This document shows, piece after piece, positions 34,157 through 43,951 of a DNA stretch of 64,000 nucleotides. Under the pieces are notes generated by a model. The model was not told the origin of the DNA, did no database searches, and was given only the letters and a program-made list of their open reading frames with translations. How positions within the stretch are numbered: position 1 is the stretch's first letter; the number at the start of each line of letters is the position of its first letter. A program made the translations under genes and the position numbers. This stretch comes from Paenibacillus glycanilyticus NBRC 16618 (lineage in GTDB: Bacteria > Bacillota > Bacilli > Paenibacillales > Paenibacillaceae), in contig NZ_BILY01000008.1 of NCBI RefSeq assembly GCF_004000805.1, positions 124,001 through 188,000 on the forward strand. The letters run 5' to 3'.

Positions 34157-34204
34157 GTCAGGTTCCCCCTCCGGTCTTCCTCGTGCAACTCCCGTATAAA
34201 TCAT

Positions 34205-34470
34205 ATATTAGTATAAATGTATTGGACCCTGATGAATTGCTCCACCCTGCCAAATAACGACAGAACCATTGCACTATTGTTGACGAAAAAAGTCCGGAGC
34301 ATACGTTCCGCGCCGCGCCTCCATGCCTGTTCCCGCTATTCCGGGGACACTGCCTGTCCCGGGAAAGATGCAGCCGGTTAAAAAGGCAGCCCGATCCATT
34401 GTTATATAGTTTAAAGGATTTTAGGGAAACGAACAAGAGAAAACAAGAGAAATTGCGAAAACGGACTATT
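34205..34470. other. Intergenic region upstream of remA
   Basis: The 266 bases between yitJ and remA contain the imperfect inverted repeat CCGGGGACA…TGTCCCGGG (34341–34364), which has no T-run and so is not a clear terminator. The rest shows no gene or riboswitch I can recognise. Confidence 0.5.
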
Positions 34471-36369
34471 TTAGCGCTTTTGCATCCCCGTTTTCGCCCA
34501 TACGTAGTCCGTCAGCTCGACCGCCATTTCGTAGAACATAAACGGCGTCATGAAGTAAATGCCCTTGAAATGACGGATAGCGGTATCCAGCAGCTCTTGG
34601 GAGATTCGAACGCCTTCCGCGCGCCCCACCGCACCTTCGAGTCCCGCCATCCGTTTCCGCACTTCATCGGATAATTGGATGCCCGGAACCTCGTTATGCA
34701 GGTATTCGGCATTGCGCCCGCTCGCAAGCGGCATAATGCCGAGAAACAACGGAACGGATAAATGCTTTGTCGCATCCGCGATTTTCTCGATGAGCGCCGG
34801 ATCATAGACCGGCTGGGTCATAATATAATCCGCGCCGGAAGCGATCTTTTTCTCCAGCCGCTGCACTGCCTTGTCCAGATGCTTGACGTTCGGATTAAAC
34901 GCCGCGCCAACGACAAAGTTGGCCTTCTGCTTCAGCGGCTTGCCGGAGAAGGCGATGCCGTCGTTAAGCTGCTTGGTCATCCGGATCATCTCGAAGGAGG
35001 TCAGGTCATACACCGAGCTGGAATCCGGCAAATCGCCGAAACGCGCCGGATCGCCCGTAACCGCCAGCACATGGTCGATTCCGAGTGCGTCCAGCCCCAT
35101 CAGATGCGACTGCGTTCCGATCAGATTGCGGTCCCTGCAGGCGATATGAACGAGCGGACGCAAGCCGATTCGGTCCTTCACCAGCGCGGCTAGCGCCAGG
35201 TTGCTCATACGGGTCACCGCCAGCGAGTTGTCCGCCATCGTAACGGCATCCGCTCCGCAGGCTTTGATGGCAGCTGCGCCGGCCATAAATTTCGTGATAT
35301 CCAGATCGCGCGGAGGATCCAGCTCAACGATAACCGTATGCCTTACTTTTACGGTGTCCACCAGCGATGGTTCCGAAATAATCGGCGTGTCCGCCCGCTC
35401 CCCGGAAGCATTTTTCACCACTTCGGCAGGTTCCGCCCCAATTACGATAACCTCCGCCTCCGGGGAGTCGGCAATCGCAGCGGCTGTTGCACCGCTTAGC
35501 GGAACATAGTCCTTCAATGCTTTCGCCATGGCCGCAATATGCTCCGGCGTCGTTCCGCAGCATCCGCCGATAATCCGCGCGCCGCGGTCCGCGAATTGCA
35601 GAGCGGTCTCGGCAAAATACTCCGGTCCGGCCGAATACTTGTATTTGCCGTCAACGTAATCGGGAATACCCGCGTTGGGGAAGATGGACAGCGGCAGCTC
35701 TACCGGTCCGCTTATCGACTCAACCGCCCGCATGATTCCGTTCGGGCCGCTCCGGCAGTTGAAACCGACGACATCCGCTCCCTCATCCTTCAATAAAGTG
35801 AAGGCATCCAGCAAGCCGGTACCGTCCTGCGTCCGTCCGACATCCTGAACGGCAAACTGGCAAATGACAGGCAGCTGGGTTAGCTTGCGGGCAAGCCCCA
35901 GTGCCAGGCGCATTTCGTCAAAATCATAAAACGTTTCAAACAGAATTCCGTCCACGCCTTCGGCAAGCAAAGCGTCGAGCTGACGCTCAAACGCTTGGCT
36001 GACTTCGGATGTCCGCACATCCTTCAACTTGCCCGCGCGGATCGAGCCAACAGCGCCAACCACGTAGGCATCCTCGCCTGCTGCTGCTTTCGCAATCCGC
36101 ACCCCGGCGCGGTTAATCGCTTCCATATCCGGCTCCAGGCCGTATTTGGACAGCTTGACCAGATTGGCCGAGAAGGTATTGGTCTCGATTACGCGCGCCC
36201 CTGCCTCATAGTACCGGCGGTGGACGCCTTCAATGACATCCGGACGGGTCATATTCAATTCTTCGTAAGAAACGCCGACAGGGAACCCCATCTGATACAG
36301 ATAGGTTCCCATCGCGCCGTCCCCGGTCAAGATACGCTGCTTAAGCTTCGTTCTTAAATCGGGCTTCAT
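34471..36369 (-). CDS. yitJ: Bifunctional homocysteine S-methyltransferase/5,10-methylenetetrahydrofolate reductase (YitJ type)
   Basis: A roughly 632-residue fusion. The N-terminal half is a zinc-dependent homocysteine methyltransferase, with zinc ligands in GFNCRSG (about 205) and GGCCGTTPEHI (about 270). The C-terminal half is a MetF-like flavin reductase (ITKFMAGAAAIKACGADAVTMADNSLAVTR onward; DYIMTQPVYDP). It supplies methyl groups for methionine. Of two ATGs, the one at 36369 has GGGAG eight bases upstream. It lies directly after dapF. No SAM riboswitch was seen. Confidence 0.93.
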   Translation of the reverse strand: MKPDLRTKLKQRILTGDGAMGTYLYQMGFPVGVSYEELNMTRPDVIEGVHRRYYEAGARVIETNTFSANLVKLSKYGLEPDMEAINRAGVRIAKAAAGEDAYVVGAVGSIRAGKLKDVRTSEVSQAFERQLDALLAEGVDGILFETFYDFDEMRLALGLARKLTQLPVICQFAVQDVGRTQDGTGLLDAFTLLKDEGADVVGFNCRSGPNGIMRAVESISGPVELPLSIFPNAGIPDYVDGKYKYSAGPEYFAETALQFADRGARIIGGCCGTTPEHIAAMAKALKDYVPLSGATAAAIADSPEAEVIVIGAEPAEVVKNASGERADTPIISEPSLVDTVKVRHTVIVELDPPRDLDITKFMAGAAAIKACGADAVTMADNSLAVTRMSNLALAALVKDRIGLRPLVHIACRDRNLIGTQSHLMGLDALGIDHVLAVTGDPARFGDLPDSSSVYDLTSFEMIRMTKQLNDGIAFSGKPLKQKANFVVGAAFNPNVKHLDKAVQRLEKKIASGADYIMTQPVYDPALIEKIADATKHLSVPLFLGIMPLASGRNAEYLHNEVPGIQLSDEVRKRMAGLEGAVGRAEGVRISQELLDTAIRHFKGIYFMTPFMFYEMAVELTDYVWAKTGMQKR

Positions 36370-36381
36370 ATTCATTTCTCC

Positions 36382-37218
36382 CTATTCCCATTCGCCGCGG
36401 TAGACTTCGGCTGCAGGTCCAGTCATATAAACATGGTTATCCGCTTCGTTCCATTCAATCGTCAGGTCGCCGCCCTTGAGCGTTACGACCGCCGTGCGGT
36501 CCGTTAAACCGTTCAATACGGAGGAAACGACCGTTGCGCATGCGCCGGTGCCGCAGGCCAGAGTTGGTCCAGCGCCGCGCTCCCAGACGCGCATTTCCGC
36601 GTGTTCGCGGGAAGTTACGGTAACGAACTCCACATTGATCTTGCGCGGGAACATCGGATGCGTCTCGAGCTTGGGTCCCCAAGTCGCAAGATCAAAGTTA
36701 GCTGCATCGTCCACGTAGATCACGCAATGCGGATTGCCCATCGATACGGCCGTGAACCGGAATTCGCGGCCGTCCACTTCAATCGGATGCTCGATTACGC
36801 GTTCTTCGTCAACCGTAGTAGGCACCTGCAGACCGTTTAGAATCGGCTCTCCCATATCGACGCGAACCTGCTGCACTTTCCCGTCCGCTACTTCCAGCTG
36901 AACCGTCTGCGCGCCGGCGCCAAGCGTTTCGATCGTTAATTCCTCTTTATCCGTAAGGCCGTTATCGTAAATGTATTTCGCCGCGCAGCGAATCGCGTTG
37001 CCGCATTGCTCGGCCTCCGAGCCGTCGGAGTTGATGATGCGCATGCGGAAATCCGCCACTTCCGAAGGAAGGATGTACACCAGCCCATCAGCGCCGATAC
37101 CGAAAAACCGGTTGCAGCGGTCTATAGCCAGCTCCGCTACATTGCCAGGCAGCTGCCGCTCGCCGGCGATAACGATAAAATCATTCCCCAAACCATGCAT
37201 TTTTGTAAACTTCATCAT
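36382..37218 (-). CDS. dapF: Diaminopimelate epimerase
   Basis: A 278-residue enzyme converting LL- to meso-diaminopimelate for lysine and cell wall. Both catalytic cysteines are present, in EQCGNAIRC (about 77) and LACGTGACA (about 222). It has the N-terminal MHGLGNDF motif. GGGGGA precedes a double ATG. It sits 12 bases upstream of yitJ, so they probably form one amino-acid operon placed where B. subtilis has yloC. Confidence 0.97.
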   Translation of the reverse strand: MMKFTKMHGLGNDFIVIAGERQLPGNVAELAIDRCNRFFGIGADGLVYILPSEVADFRMRIINSDGSEAEQCGNAIRCAAKYIYDNGLTDKEELTIETLGAGAQTVQLEVADGKVQQVRVDMGEPILNGLQVPTTVDEERVIEHPIEVDGREFRFTAVSMGNPHCVIYVDDAANFDLATWGPKLETHPMFPRKINVEFVTVTSREHAEMRVWERGAGPTLACGTGACATVVSSVLNGLTDRTAVVTLKGGDLTIEWNEADNHVYMTGPAAEVYRGEWE

Positions 37219-37330
37219 GGTGTTCCCCCTTTACTGCAGCCAATGAATAAAATAAGCTATCATTTTTCCTTAGCATACCGCAAAGCAAAGGGAAACGCTA
37301 TTCATAATTCCGATCATCATTTGTACTTCG

Positions 37331-40105
37331 TTACACATTTTTGAATGCCATTTTTGCCGGCTTGCTTTTAGGCTTGCTTGTTCCAAGCACGCTGCCGATA
37401 CCCATCAGGAAGGTAGGAATGCCGGCGGCTACGAATACCAGGCACCATTCGCGGAAGTTGAGCGGCACCGTCTTGAAGATTGGCTGAAGCATCGGAATGT
37501 AGAGCACCCCGATCATCAGGACCAAGGACGATAGAACGGCAAGCACCAGGTAACGGTTCTGGAACAAGTTGCGGTGGAAGATGGAACGCGAGCTGCGGCA
37601 GTCAAAGACGTGAATGAGCTGAGCTAAGACCAACGTGGCAAAAGCGACCGTCTGCGCCTTTGTAAGCTGCTCTGCGGCTGTACCCGGAGCAAGCTTAAGC
37701 GTAATCCAGAAGGCGCCTAGCGTACATACCCCGATCAATACGCCGCGGCTGATGATTTTCCAGCCAAGCCGTCTCGCGAATACGCTTTCCTTGGCCGAGC
37801 GCGGCTTCTGCTGCATCAGATCCTTCTCCGCCTGGTCAACCCCAAGCGCCATCGCCGGCAGACCGTCCGTCACAAGGTTCACCCACAAGATCTGAATCGG
37901 CACGAGCGGAAGCGGAAGACCCGCCATCATCGCCAGGAACATCGTCAGAATCTCGCCGACGTTGGACGCCAGCAGGTAACGGATGAATTTGCGGATATTC
38001 TCATAGATGCTCCGGCCTTCTTCGATGGCCGACACGATCGTCGCAAAGTTGTCGTCGCTTAAGACAAGCGCGGAAGCTTCCTTCGAGACATCCGTGCCGG
38101 TAATGCCCATTGCGATGCCGATATCGGCTGCTTTAATTGCCGGTGCATCGTTAACGCCGTCGCCGGTCATGGCAACCACATGCCCTTTTCTCTGCAGGGA
38201 TTTGACGATCCGGAGCTTATGCTCCGGCGATACGCGGGCGTAGACATAGATGTTGTCGACATGCTTGTCGAGCTGATCGTCCGTCATATTTTCCAGCTGG
38301 CTGCCGCTCAGCGCTACGCCGCCGCGCGGCATGATGCCAAGCTGGTGAGCGATCGCTTCCGCGGTCAACTGATGATCGCCTGTAATCATTACCGTCTTGA
38401 TGCCAGCTCTGCGGCAGGTCGCGATCGCATCGCGCACCTCGCGGCGCGGCGGGTCGATCATGCCGGTCAGGCCGACAAATACAAGCTGGCATTCCACATC
38501 ACTTTCCGTCTCCGTTGCTTCGCCGCTGCGGATATCCCGGTAAGCGAGGCCAAGCACGCGCAGCGCGTTTTGCGCCATTTCTTCCGCGGCATCCGCGCAT
38601 TTTTTCTTGAGCGTGGCGGTAAACGGCACTACCTTGCCGTCCCATAACACGTAGCTGCAATGGTCCATCAGCATGTCGGAAGCGCCTTTCGTATACACAA
38701 CCTTGCCACCCTGATGCGAGACGAGAACGCTCATCCGCTTCCGTTCGGAATCAAACGGAAATTCCTTTTCCCTCTTATATAAGCCTTCCAGCGATTTGGC
38801 GGACATCCCCAGCTTGGCAGCGAGAACGGTAAGGGCTCCTTCCGTCGGATCGCCCTTCAGCACCCATTCCTCTTGCGGCTCCTTGCTTTTCCTTTTCTTC
38901 GAATCCTGCTGCTCCGCCTGCGTAACGGTCGCGTTATTGCAAAGCGCCGAAATCTGCAGGAGACGCTTGAGGGCAATATCGTGCTTCGCGTCCACCATGG
39001 AGCCATCCTCGAAAGCAGCTCCAACCGGCTCATAACCTTCGCCCGTCACCTGAAGATGCCGTCCGCCCAGCCAAACGTTCGTAACGGTCATTTTATTTTG
39101 CGTAAGCGTGCCGGTCTTGTCGGAGCATATAACCGAAGCGCAGCCTAACGTTTCCACGGAAGGCAGCTTTCGGACAATCGCCTTCCGTTTGATCATCCGC
39201 TGTACGCCAAGGGCAAGCGCAATCGTAACGATGGCCGGGAGTCCTTCCGGAATAGCCGCTACCGCAAGGCTGACACCGGCCAGGAACATGCCGTAGGCAG
39301 GCTGTCCATGCAGAATGCCGGCAACAACGACCATAATCGTAAGCCCGATCGCAACGGCGATTAATATTTTGCCTAACTGCTCCAGTCTGTGCTGAAGCGG
39401 CGTTTCCATTGATTCGGTCTGTTGAATGAGTCCCGCGATTTTACCCATTTCCGTTTCCATGCCCGTCCGGACAACAACCCCTTTGGCTGTTCCGCGCGTA
39501 AGCATGGTCCCCATAAAGCCCAAATTCCGTTGGTCGCCCAGCGGCAGGTCCTCTTCATGAATAGCGGCGGCATACTTGCCGACCGGCACCGATTCGCCCG
39601 TCAGGGCAGATTCCTCGGCATAGCAGCTGTTCGCTTCAATCAGCCGGATATCGGCCGGAATGCGGTCGCCGCTTTCGAGCAGTATAACATCCCCGTTAAC
39701 CAGCTCTTTGGCTGCAATCATCAACTGTTGTCCGCCCCGAATCACTTTTGCCGTAGGCGCGGACAATTCCTTGAGGGCACTCAGCGACTTTTCCGCACGG
39801 AATTCCTGAATGAAGCCGAGTACCGCGTTAATCGCGATAATGGCCACAATCGTCACGGCATCCAAATATTCGCCCAAGAGCCCCGATATGAGAGTAGCGC
39901 CCATTAGCACAAGCACCATGAAATCTTTGAATTGATTCAGGAAAAGCACGACCGGGGAAATACGCTCGCCCTCCGCCAGCTCGTTTCGCCCGTTCTTCGA
40001 CAGCCTGTCTTCTGCTTCCGATGCAGACAGCCCTTGCGCAAGCGAGCTGCCCAGCTTATTCGCCAGTTCGCCCGCTTCCATTTGGTGCCATTTCAATTGT
40101 TCCAT
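37331..40105 (-). CDS. Calcium-transporting P-type ATPase (YloB type)
   Basis: A 924-residue P2A-type ATPase. It has an N-terminal cation-ATPase domain, about ten membrane helices, the TGES actuator loop (ALTGESVPV), VAAIPEGLPA with calcium-binding residues in M4, the phosphorylation site CSDKTGTLTQ (Asp near 330) and the hinge TGDGVNDAPA. The M5/M6 segments (LASNVGEI, NLVTDGLPA) retain the acidic and polar residues of calcium pumps. It is the equivalent of B. subtilis YloB and lies divergent from rqcH. Confidence 0.92.
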   Translation of the reverse strand: MEQLKWHQMEAGELANKLGSSLAQGLSASEAEDRLSKNGRNELAEGERISPVVLFLNQFKDFMVLVLMGATLISGLLGEYLDAVTIVAIIAINAVLGFIQEFRAEKSLSALKELSAPTAKVIRGGQQLMIAAKELVNGDVILLESGDRIPADIRLIEANSCYAEESALTGESVPVGKYAAAIHEEDLPLGDQRNLGFMGTMLTRGTAKGVVVRTGMETEMGKIAGLIQQTESMETPLQHRLEQLGKILIAVAIGLTIMVVVAGILHGQPAYGMFLAGVSLAVAAIPEGLPAIVTIALALGVQRMIKRKAIVRKLPSVETLGCASVICSDKTGTLTQNKMTVTNVWLGGRHLQVTGEGYEPVGAAFEDGSMVDAKHDIALKRLLQISALCNNATVTQAEQQDSKKRKSKEPQEEWVLKGDPTEGALTVLAAKLGMSAKSLEGLYKREKEFPFDSERKRMSVLVSHQGGKVVYTKGASDMLMDHCSYVLWDGKVVPFTATLKKKCADAAEEMAQNALRVLGLAYRDIRSGEATETESDVECQLVFVGLTGMIDPPRREVRDAIATCRRAGIKTVMITGDHQLTAEAIAHQLGIMPRGGVALSGSQLENMTDDQLDKHVDNIYVYARVSPEHKLRIVKSLQRKGHVVAMTGDGVNDAPAIKAADIGIAMGITGTDVSKEASALVLSDDNFATIVSAIEEGRSIYENIRKFIRYLLASNVGEILTMFLAMMAGLPLPLVPIQILWVNLVTDGLPAMALGVDQAEKDLMQQKPRSAKESVFARRLGWKIISRGVLIGVCTLGAFWITLKLAPGTAAEQLTKAQTVAFATLVLAQLIHVFDCRSSRSIFHRNLFQNRYLVLAVLSSLVLMIGVLYIPMLQPIFKTVPLNFREWCLVFVAAGIPTFLMGIGSVLGTSKPKSKPAKMAFKNV

Positions 40106-40263
40106 TGTACGACTCCCTCCCGTATATGCCGAGCGCTCTCGGACAGCCTCTCAAGCCTAAATGTATTCGGACAAACTGCAAAATATCCCACTTAAAGACT
40201 TAAGTTTTTGGTTTAACTATGGCATGATAGAGAAAGACATTGATAAAGGAGACTTAAACCCTC

Positions 40264-42003
40264 ATGGCCTTAGACGGCATTGTTATTCACGCAATAGTTG
40301 AAGAGCTTCAGCGCTGCATAGGCGCCCGCATTCATAAAATTCACCAGCCGACGGACAATGATCTCGTATTCAGCATCCGCGGCGCAGGTGCGCAGGGCAA
40401 GCTGCTCTTGTCCGCCAATCCGACGTATCCGCGCGTTCACTGGACGAATGCTTCGTACGTCAACCCGCTGGAAGCACCGATGTTCTGCATGCTGATGCGC
40501 AAATATTGCGAAGGCGCAACCATTGAAGCAGTCAAACAAATCGGACGCGAACGGATTATCCATATCGACGTCCGGCACCGCGATGAGCTTGGCGATGTTT
40601 CGCTCAAGACAATCGTTATAGAAATAATGGGACGGCACAGCAACATTATTTTGCTGGATCCCGCAACCGGGACGATTCATGACGGCATCCATCACGTGAC
40701 GCCTGCCATCAGTACATTCCGGATTGTTATGCCCGGCAGCAAATATACCGCCCCGCCCGATCAAGGAAAGACCGATCCCCTTGCGATTGCAAGCGAACAG
40801 GATTTTCTGGCCGCACTCGGGCAGCATGCGGATGACGGCAATGAAAGCCTGCCGCCCCAGCGGCAGCTTGTTCAGGCGTTTAGCGGACTAAGTCCTCTGC
40901 TCGCCAAAGAGATCGTATTCCGCGCGGAGAACGGAAGCAGCAGCCTATGGAACAGCTTCCAGGCGCTTATGAGCGATGTCCGGGCACATGTCTACGCGCC
41001 AACCATAGCCCTGGATGCCAATGGCAAATCCTACTTCTCCATAACTCCGCTGACCCATGTGCAGGGCTCTTCCGAGCTTTTTGCTACAATCAGCGAATGC
41101 CTCGAAGCCTTCTATGGCGATAAAGCGGAACGGGATACGGTCAAGCAGCGGGCTTTGGACCTCATCCGGTTCGTCCAGAACGAGAAGATCAAGAACGAGA
41201 AGAAGATAGAAAAGCTGAAGGAAACGGTCGAGGAAGCACAGGATGCCGATAAATACCGCGTGTTAGGCGAGCTGCTCACTGCCTACATGCATCAGATCAA
41301 CCGCGGGGACACATCCGTTGAGCTCATCAACTTCTATGACGAAGAGCAGGCAACGGTCACGATTGAGCTGGATCCGCAGCTCACGCCGTCGGACAACGCG
41401 CAGCGGTATTTCCGCAAATATACGAAGCAGAAGAACAGCATTGCCGTCGTTGAAGAGCAAATGGCGATCGCCCAAGGCGAGATATCCTATATGGAAACGC
41501 TGCTGCAGCAATTGGATAATGCTTCGCTCGCCGATATCGAAGAGATCAGGGATGAGCTCGTCGAGCAAGGTTATCTTCGCAGCAGAGTGAAGCGCGGACC
41601 GAAACGGAAAAAGCCGGCGCGTCCGACCTTGATTTGCTACACTTCCTCCGAAGGCGTAAGCATCTATGTCGGCAAGAACAATACGCAGAACGAATACTTA
41701 ACGAATCGGCTCGCTTCCCCTTCGGATGTATGGCTGCATACGAAGGATATTCCGGGGTCCCATGTGGTCATCCGCGGAGGCGACTTTGGGGATGCCACCC
41801 TGGAGGAAGCAGCTATGCTATCCGGGTATTACAGTAAAGCGAGGGAATCCAGCCTGATCCCCGTGGATTACACGTTTATCCGCCATGTCCGCAAGCCAAG
41901 CGGCTCGAAACCGGGTTTTGTCATCTATGACCATCAGAAGACCCTGTTTATTACTCCCGATGAGCAGCGGATCAAAGCCATGCCATCGCGCAGCGTGAAT
42001 TAA
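40264..42003 (+). CDS. rqcH: Ribosome quality control protein RqcH (YloA, NFACT family)
   Basis: A 579-residue NEMF/Rqc2 homologue. It binds stalled 50S–peptidyl-tRNA complexes and adds C-terminal alanine tails that mark proteins for degradation. It has NFACT-N (1–190) starting ALDGIVIHAIVEEL, then a helix-hairpin-helix and coiled coil (about 290–450), then the NFACT-R/DUF814 domain with DVWLHTKDIPGSHVVIR (about 490). AAGGAG lies before the ATG. It is divergent from the calcium ATPase; B. subtilis has yloA and yloB adjacent. Confidence 0.95.
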   Translation: MALDGIVIHAIVEELQRCIGARIHKIHQPTDNDLVFSIRGAGAQGKLLLSANPTYPRVHWTNASYVNPLEAPMFCMLMRKYCEGATIEAVKQIGRERIIHIDVRHRDELGDVSLKTIVIEIMGRHSNIILLDPATGTIHDGIHHVTPAISTFRIVMPGSKYTAPPDQGKTDPLAIASEQDFLAALGQHADDGNESLPPQRQLVQAFSGLSPLLAKEIVFRAENGSSSLWNSFQALMSDVRAHVYAPTIALDANGKSYFSITPLTHVQGSSELFATISECLEAFYGDKAERDTVKQRALDLIRFVQNEKIKNEKKIEKLKETVEEAQDADKYRVLGELLTAYMHQINRGDTSVELINFYDEEQATVTIELDPQLTPSDNAQRYFRKYTKQKNSIAVVEEQMAIAQGEISYMETLLQQLDNASLADIEEIRDELVEQGYLRSRVKRGPKRKKPARPTLICYTSSEGVSIYVGKNNTQNEYLTNRLASPSDVWLHTKDIPGSHVVIRGGDFGDATLEEAAMLSGYYSKARESSLIPVDYTFIRHVRKPSGSKPGFVIYDHQKTLFITPDEQRIKAMPSRSVN

Positions 42004-42005
42004 GC

Positions 42006-42045
42006 AAAAAGCAGTCCGTCCTCCATCCGAGGCGGGCTGCTTTTT
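42006..42045 (+). terminator. rqcH terminator
   Basis: AAAAAGCAGTCCGTCCT pairs with GGGCGGGCTGCTTTTT-type sequence (including G-T pairs) and runs into T5 three bases past the stop codon. Confidence 0.85.
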
Positions 42046-42440
42046 CGTTTTTTGCTCGATCTATCCTAAATTAGAAAACTTTAACGAGCCCTAAACCCTT
42101 CGCTAACCTTCTCTGGAATAATGGCCCAATCCGCTGAATCGGGAAACCTTAAATTACCTAATCATACTTAAATATATAAATACAGATGAAAGATGAATGT
42201 TTATTATTGTTTTTCTTTCTATTATTGCAATTATAATTAGACATATTAGCAATTTTTGTTTTAAAGGTGAAATAAGGGTTTATAAAAGAATATTTATTTT
42301 AGTTCTTTTCAATGGAATTGGTAACTTTTATTAGCTGACTACCCCCTTAAAGAGTCATTAGTATTAAAAGTGCCAAACAAAACTTGTGCTGGCAGACTAC
42401 ACGCTTTCTTGCACAAAAAAACCATTAGGAGGATACATAC
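42046..42440. other. AT-rich intergenic region before the NlpC/P60 gene
   Basis: Nearly 400 bases without a convincing coding frame. The middle (about 42160–42340) is far richer in A+T than its neighbours. Close to the gene, TTGTGC (about 42383) and GCACAA (about 42413) could form a long-loop hairpin, and AGGAGG at 42427 serves the gene. NlpC/P60 genes are often controlled by c-di-AMP riboswitches, but I could not match the ydaO motif here. Confidence 0.5.
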
Positions 42441-43025
42441 ATGACTAAAAAAACGATTTTCAAAAAAGGGATTATCACTTTGGCAGGCGTTATCGCTTTA
42501 ACCGGGGCCGTACAAGCCCCCGCGCTTGGAGTAACTACTCCTAAAGCGGCAGCAGCAACCTCTACCCAAAGCACGCAGCTTAGCAAACTGATTACGAAAG
42601 GCAAAACCCAGCTTGGCGTGAAATGGCGCAGCGGCGTGCAAAAACCCGGTTACGGTTTTGACTGCTCCAACTTTACTTCCTGGGTATACAGCAGCACGCT
42701 CGGAATCAAGTTTTCCAGCTCTTCTCGCTCGCAGCGCTATAGCAGCAGCATCGGCAAGCAAGTTATCGTTGACTCCAAAAATAAATACAAGAACCTGAAG
42801 GTCGGAGACCTGCTGTTCTTTAAAAACTCGGCTGACCGTGGCGACGGATCTTTAAACCGCTCTACAAGCGGCGGCGGCGGCCATGTCGGCATTTATGCAG
42901 GAGTGGTTAACGGCAAGCATTACATTCTTCAAGCCGGCGGCGGACGCGCCAAAGTCACTTACGAGCCAATGGAAGGCACATGGTTTGCGTCTTCGCTGGT
43001 CTATGCTAAGAGAATCGTTAACTAA
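42441..43025 (+). CDS. Secreted NlpC/P60 cell wall peptidase
   Basis: A 194-residue protein with a signal peptide (residues 1–35, cut after an A-x-A near PKAAAA) and a single NlpC/P60 domain. Such enzymes cut peptide stems of peptidoglycan. The catalytic cysteine is in DCSNFTSWVY (about 75), the histidine in GGGGHVGIYAG (about 152), with a polar third residue near 168. It carries no cell-wall binding repeat. AGGAGG precedes the ATG. It has its own long leader and terminator and so is monocistronic. Confidence 0.92.
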   Translation: MTKKTIFKKGIITLAGVIALTGAVQAPALGVTTPKAAAATSTQSTQLSKLITKGKTQLGVKWRSGVQKPGYGFDCSNFTSWVYSSTLGIKFSSSSRSQRYSSSIGKQVIVDSKNKYKNLKVGDLLFFKNSADRGDGSLNRSTSGGGGHVGIYAGVVNGKHYILQAGGGRAKVTYEPMEGTWFASSLVYAKRIVN

Positions 43026-43041
43026 CTGCAAAAATATAAAA

Positions 43042-43082
43042 AACAGCGGTGAAGGGATCTCTCCCTTGCACCGCTATTTTTC
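43042..43082 (+). terminator. Terminator of the NlpC/P60 gene
   Basis: AGCGGTG-AAGGGA … TCCCTT-GCACCGCT followed by ATTTTTCTT, 20 bases past the stop. It converges with the PHP gene and may also act leftward through the A-rich left flank. Confidence 0.85.
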
Positions 43083-43090
43083 TTGAAAAG

Positions 43091-43951
43091 CTATCTATTC
43101 TTGCGAAGCTGTTCCAGCACCGCGGCGTCAACGGTTCTGCTGCCGATCTCGCCATGGAACACCTCGCCTTGACGCTCCCCGTGGAAATCCGAGCCGCCGG
43201 TTATAATAAGCCCGTGTTTCCTCGCCAGCTCCGCGTAACGCCGTTCTTCCTCCGGCCCATGGTCGGAATGGTACACTTCGATTCCCTGAACGCCCTTCCC
43301 GATCAGCTGCTCGACCAGATCATCCCTGCCATACAAGCCAGGATGCGCGATTACGCTTGTCCCTCCCGCTTCGCGTATCCATTCGATTGCTTCAAACGGA
43401 TGAATACGCGGAGGATTCACGTATGCCGCGCCGTCTTCCCCCAGATACCGGTCAAATGCCTCTGCCATCGTGGCAACCGCACCTTTTCGGATCAAAAGCT
43501 CCGCAATATGCGGACGGCCAATCGTTTTCCCTTTGCCTTTATCGCTTCCGGCCAACGCCTGCTCGGCAGCAATTTGCTCGACTTCTCTCATCGTAACCGG
43601 AATCCCGAGCTGGACTAACCTCTCTATAATCATCTCATTCCGCGTGCCGCGCGTTGCCCGAAGCCCGGCAAGCCGCTCCTGCCAGAGAGCATTATGCCAG
43701 TCCGGGTAATAAGCGAGCATATGAATATCGCGACCGTCGGCAACCGTGCTCAGTTCAACGCCGGGCACGACGGCAATCTCGAGCTTCCGCCCTTCCTCGA
43801 GCGCTTCCTCAACTCCTGCCATCGTATCGTGATCGGTGATCGCAACAGCCGCCAGCCCCGCCGCCTTCGCGCGGGCAACAACGGCCGCAGGGGCCATCGT
43901 TCCGTCAGAGGCGGTCGTGTGATTGTGCAAGTCCGCTTTTCCTACAACCAT
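43091..43951 (-). CDS. PHP-domain phosphoesterase (YciV/TrpH-like)
   Basis: A 286-residue PHP metal-dependent phosphoesterase. It starts with the metal site DLHNHTTASDG, continues with ITDHDTM and PGVELST, and has a His near position 195 (VIAHPG) and the late SDFHG. The closest type is YciV/TrpH (RNase AM, 3',5'-nucleotide phosphatase), acting on 5' ends of RNA or on pAp. Its ATG overlaps the LysR stop by 10 bases, so the two are coupled. Confidence 0.88.
   Translation of the reverse strand: MVVGKADLHNHTTASDGTMAPAAVVARAKAAGLAAVAITDHDTMAGVEEALEEGRKLEIAVVPGVELSTVADGRDIHMLAYYPDWHNALWQERLAGLRATRGTRNEMIIERLVQLGIPVTMREVEQIAAEQALAGSDKGKGKTIGRPHIAELLIRKGAVATMAEAFDRYLGEDGAAYVNPPRIHPFEAIEWIREAGGTSVIAHPGLYGRDDLVEQLIGKGVQGIEVYHSDHGPEEERRYAELARKHGLIITGGSDFHGERQGEVFHGEIGSRTVDAAVLEQLRKNR

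Noticed and set aside
34341..34364. Terminator after yitJ
   Set aside because: The inverted repeat has no T-run and lies over 100 bases past the stop, closer to the remA start.
37219..37330. SAM or lysine riboswitch ahead of dapF–yitJ
   Set aside because: The gap of 112 bases is too short and lacks the expected conserved words.
42046..42440. c-di-AMP (ydaO-type) riboswitch upstream of the NlpC/P60 gene
   Set aside because: The family context is right but I could not match the conserved core words by eye. Not called.
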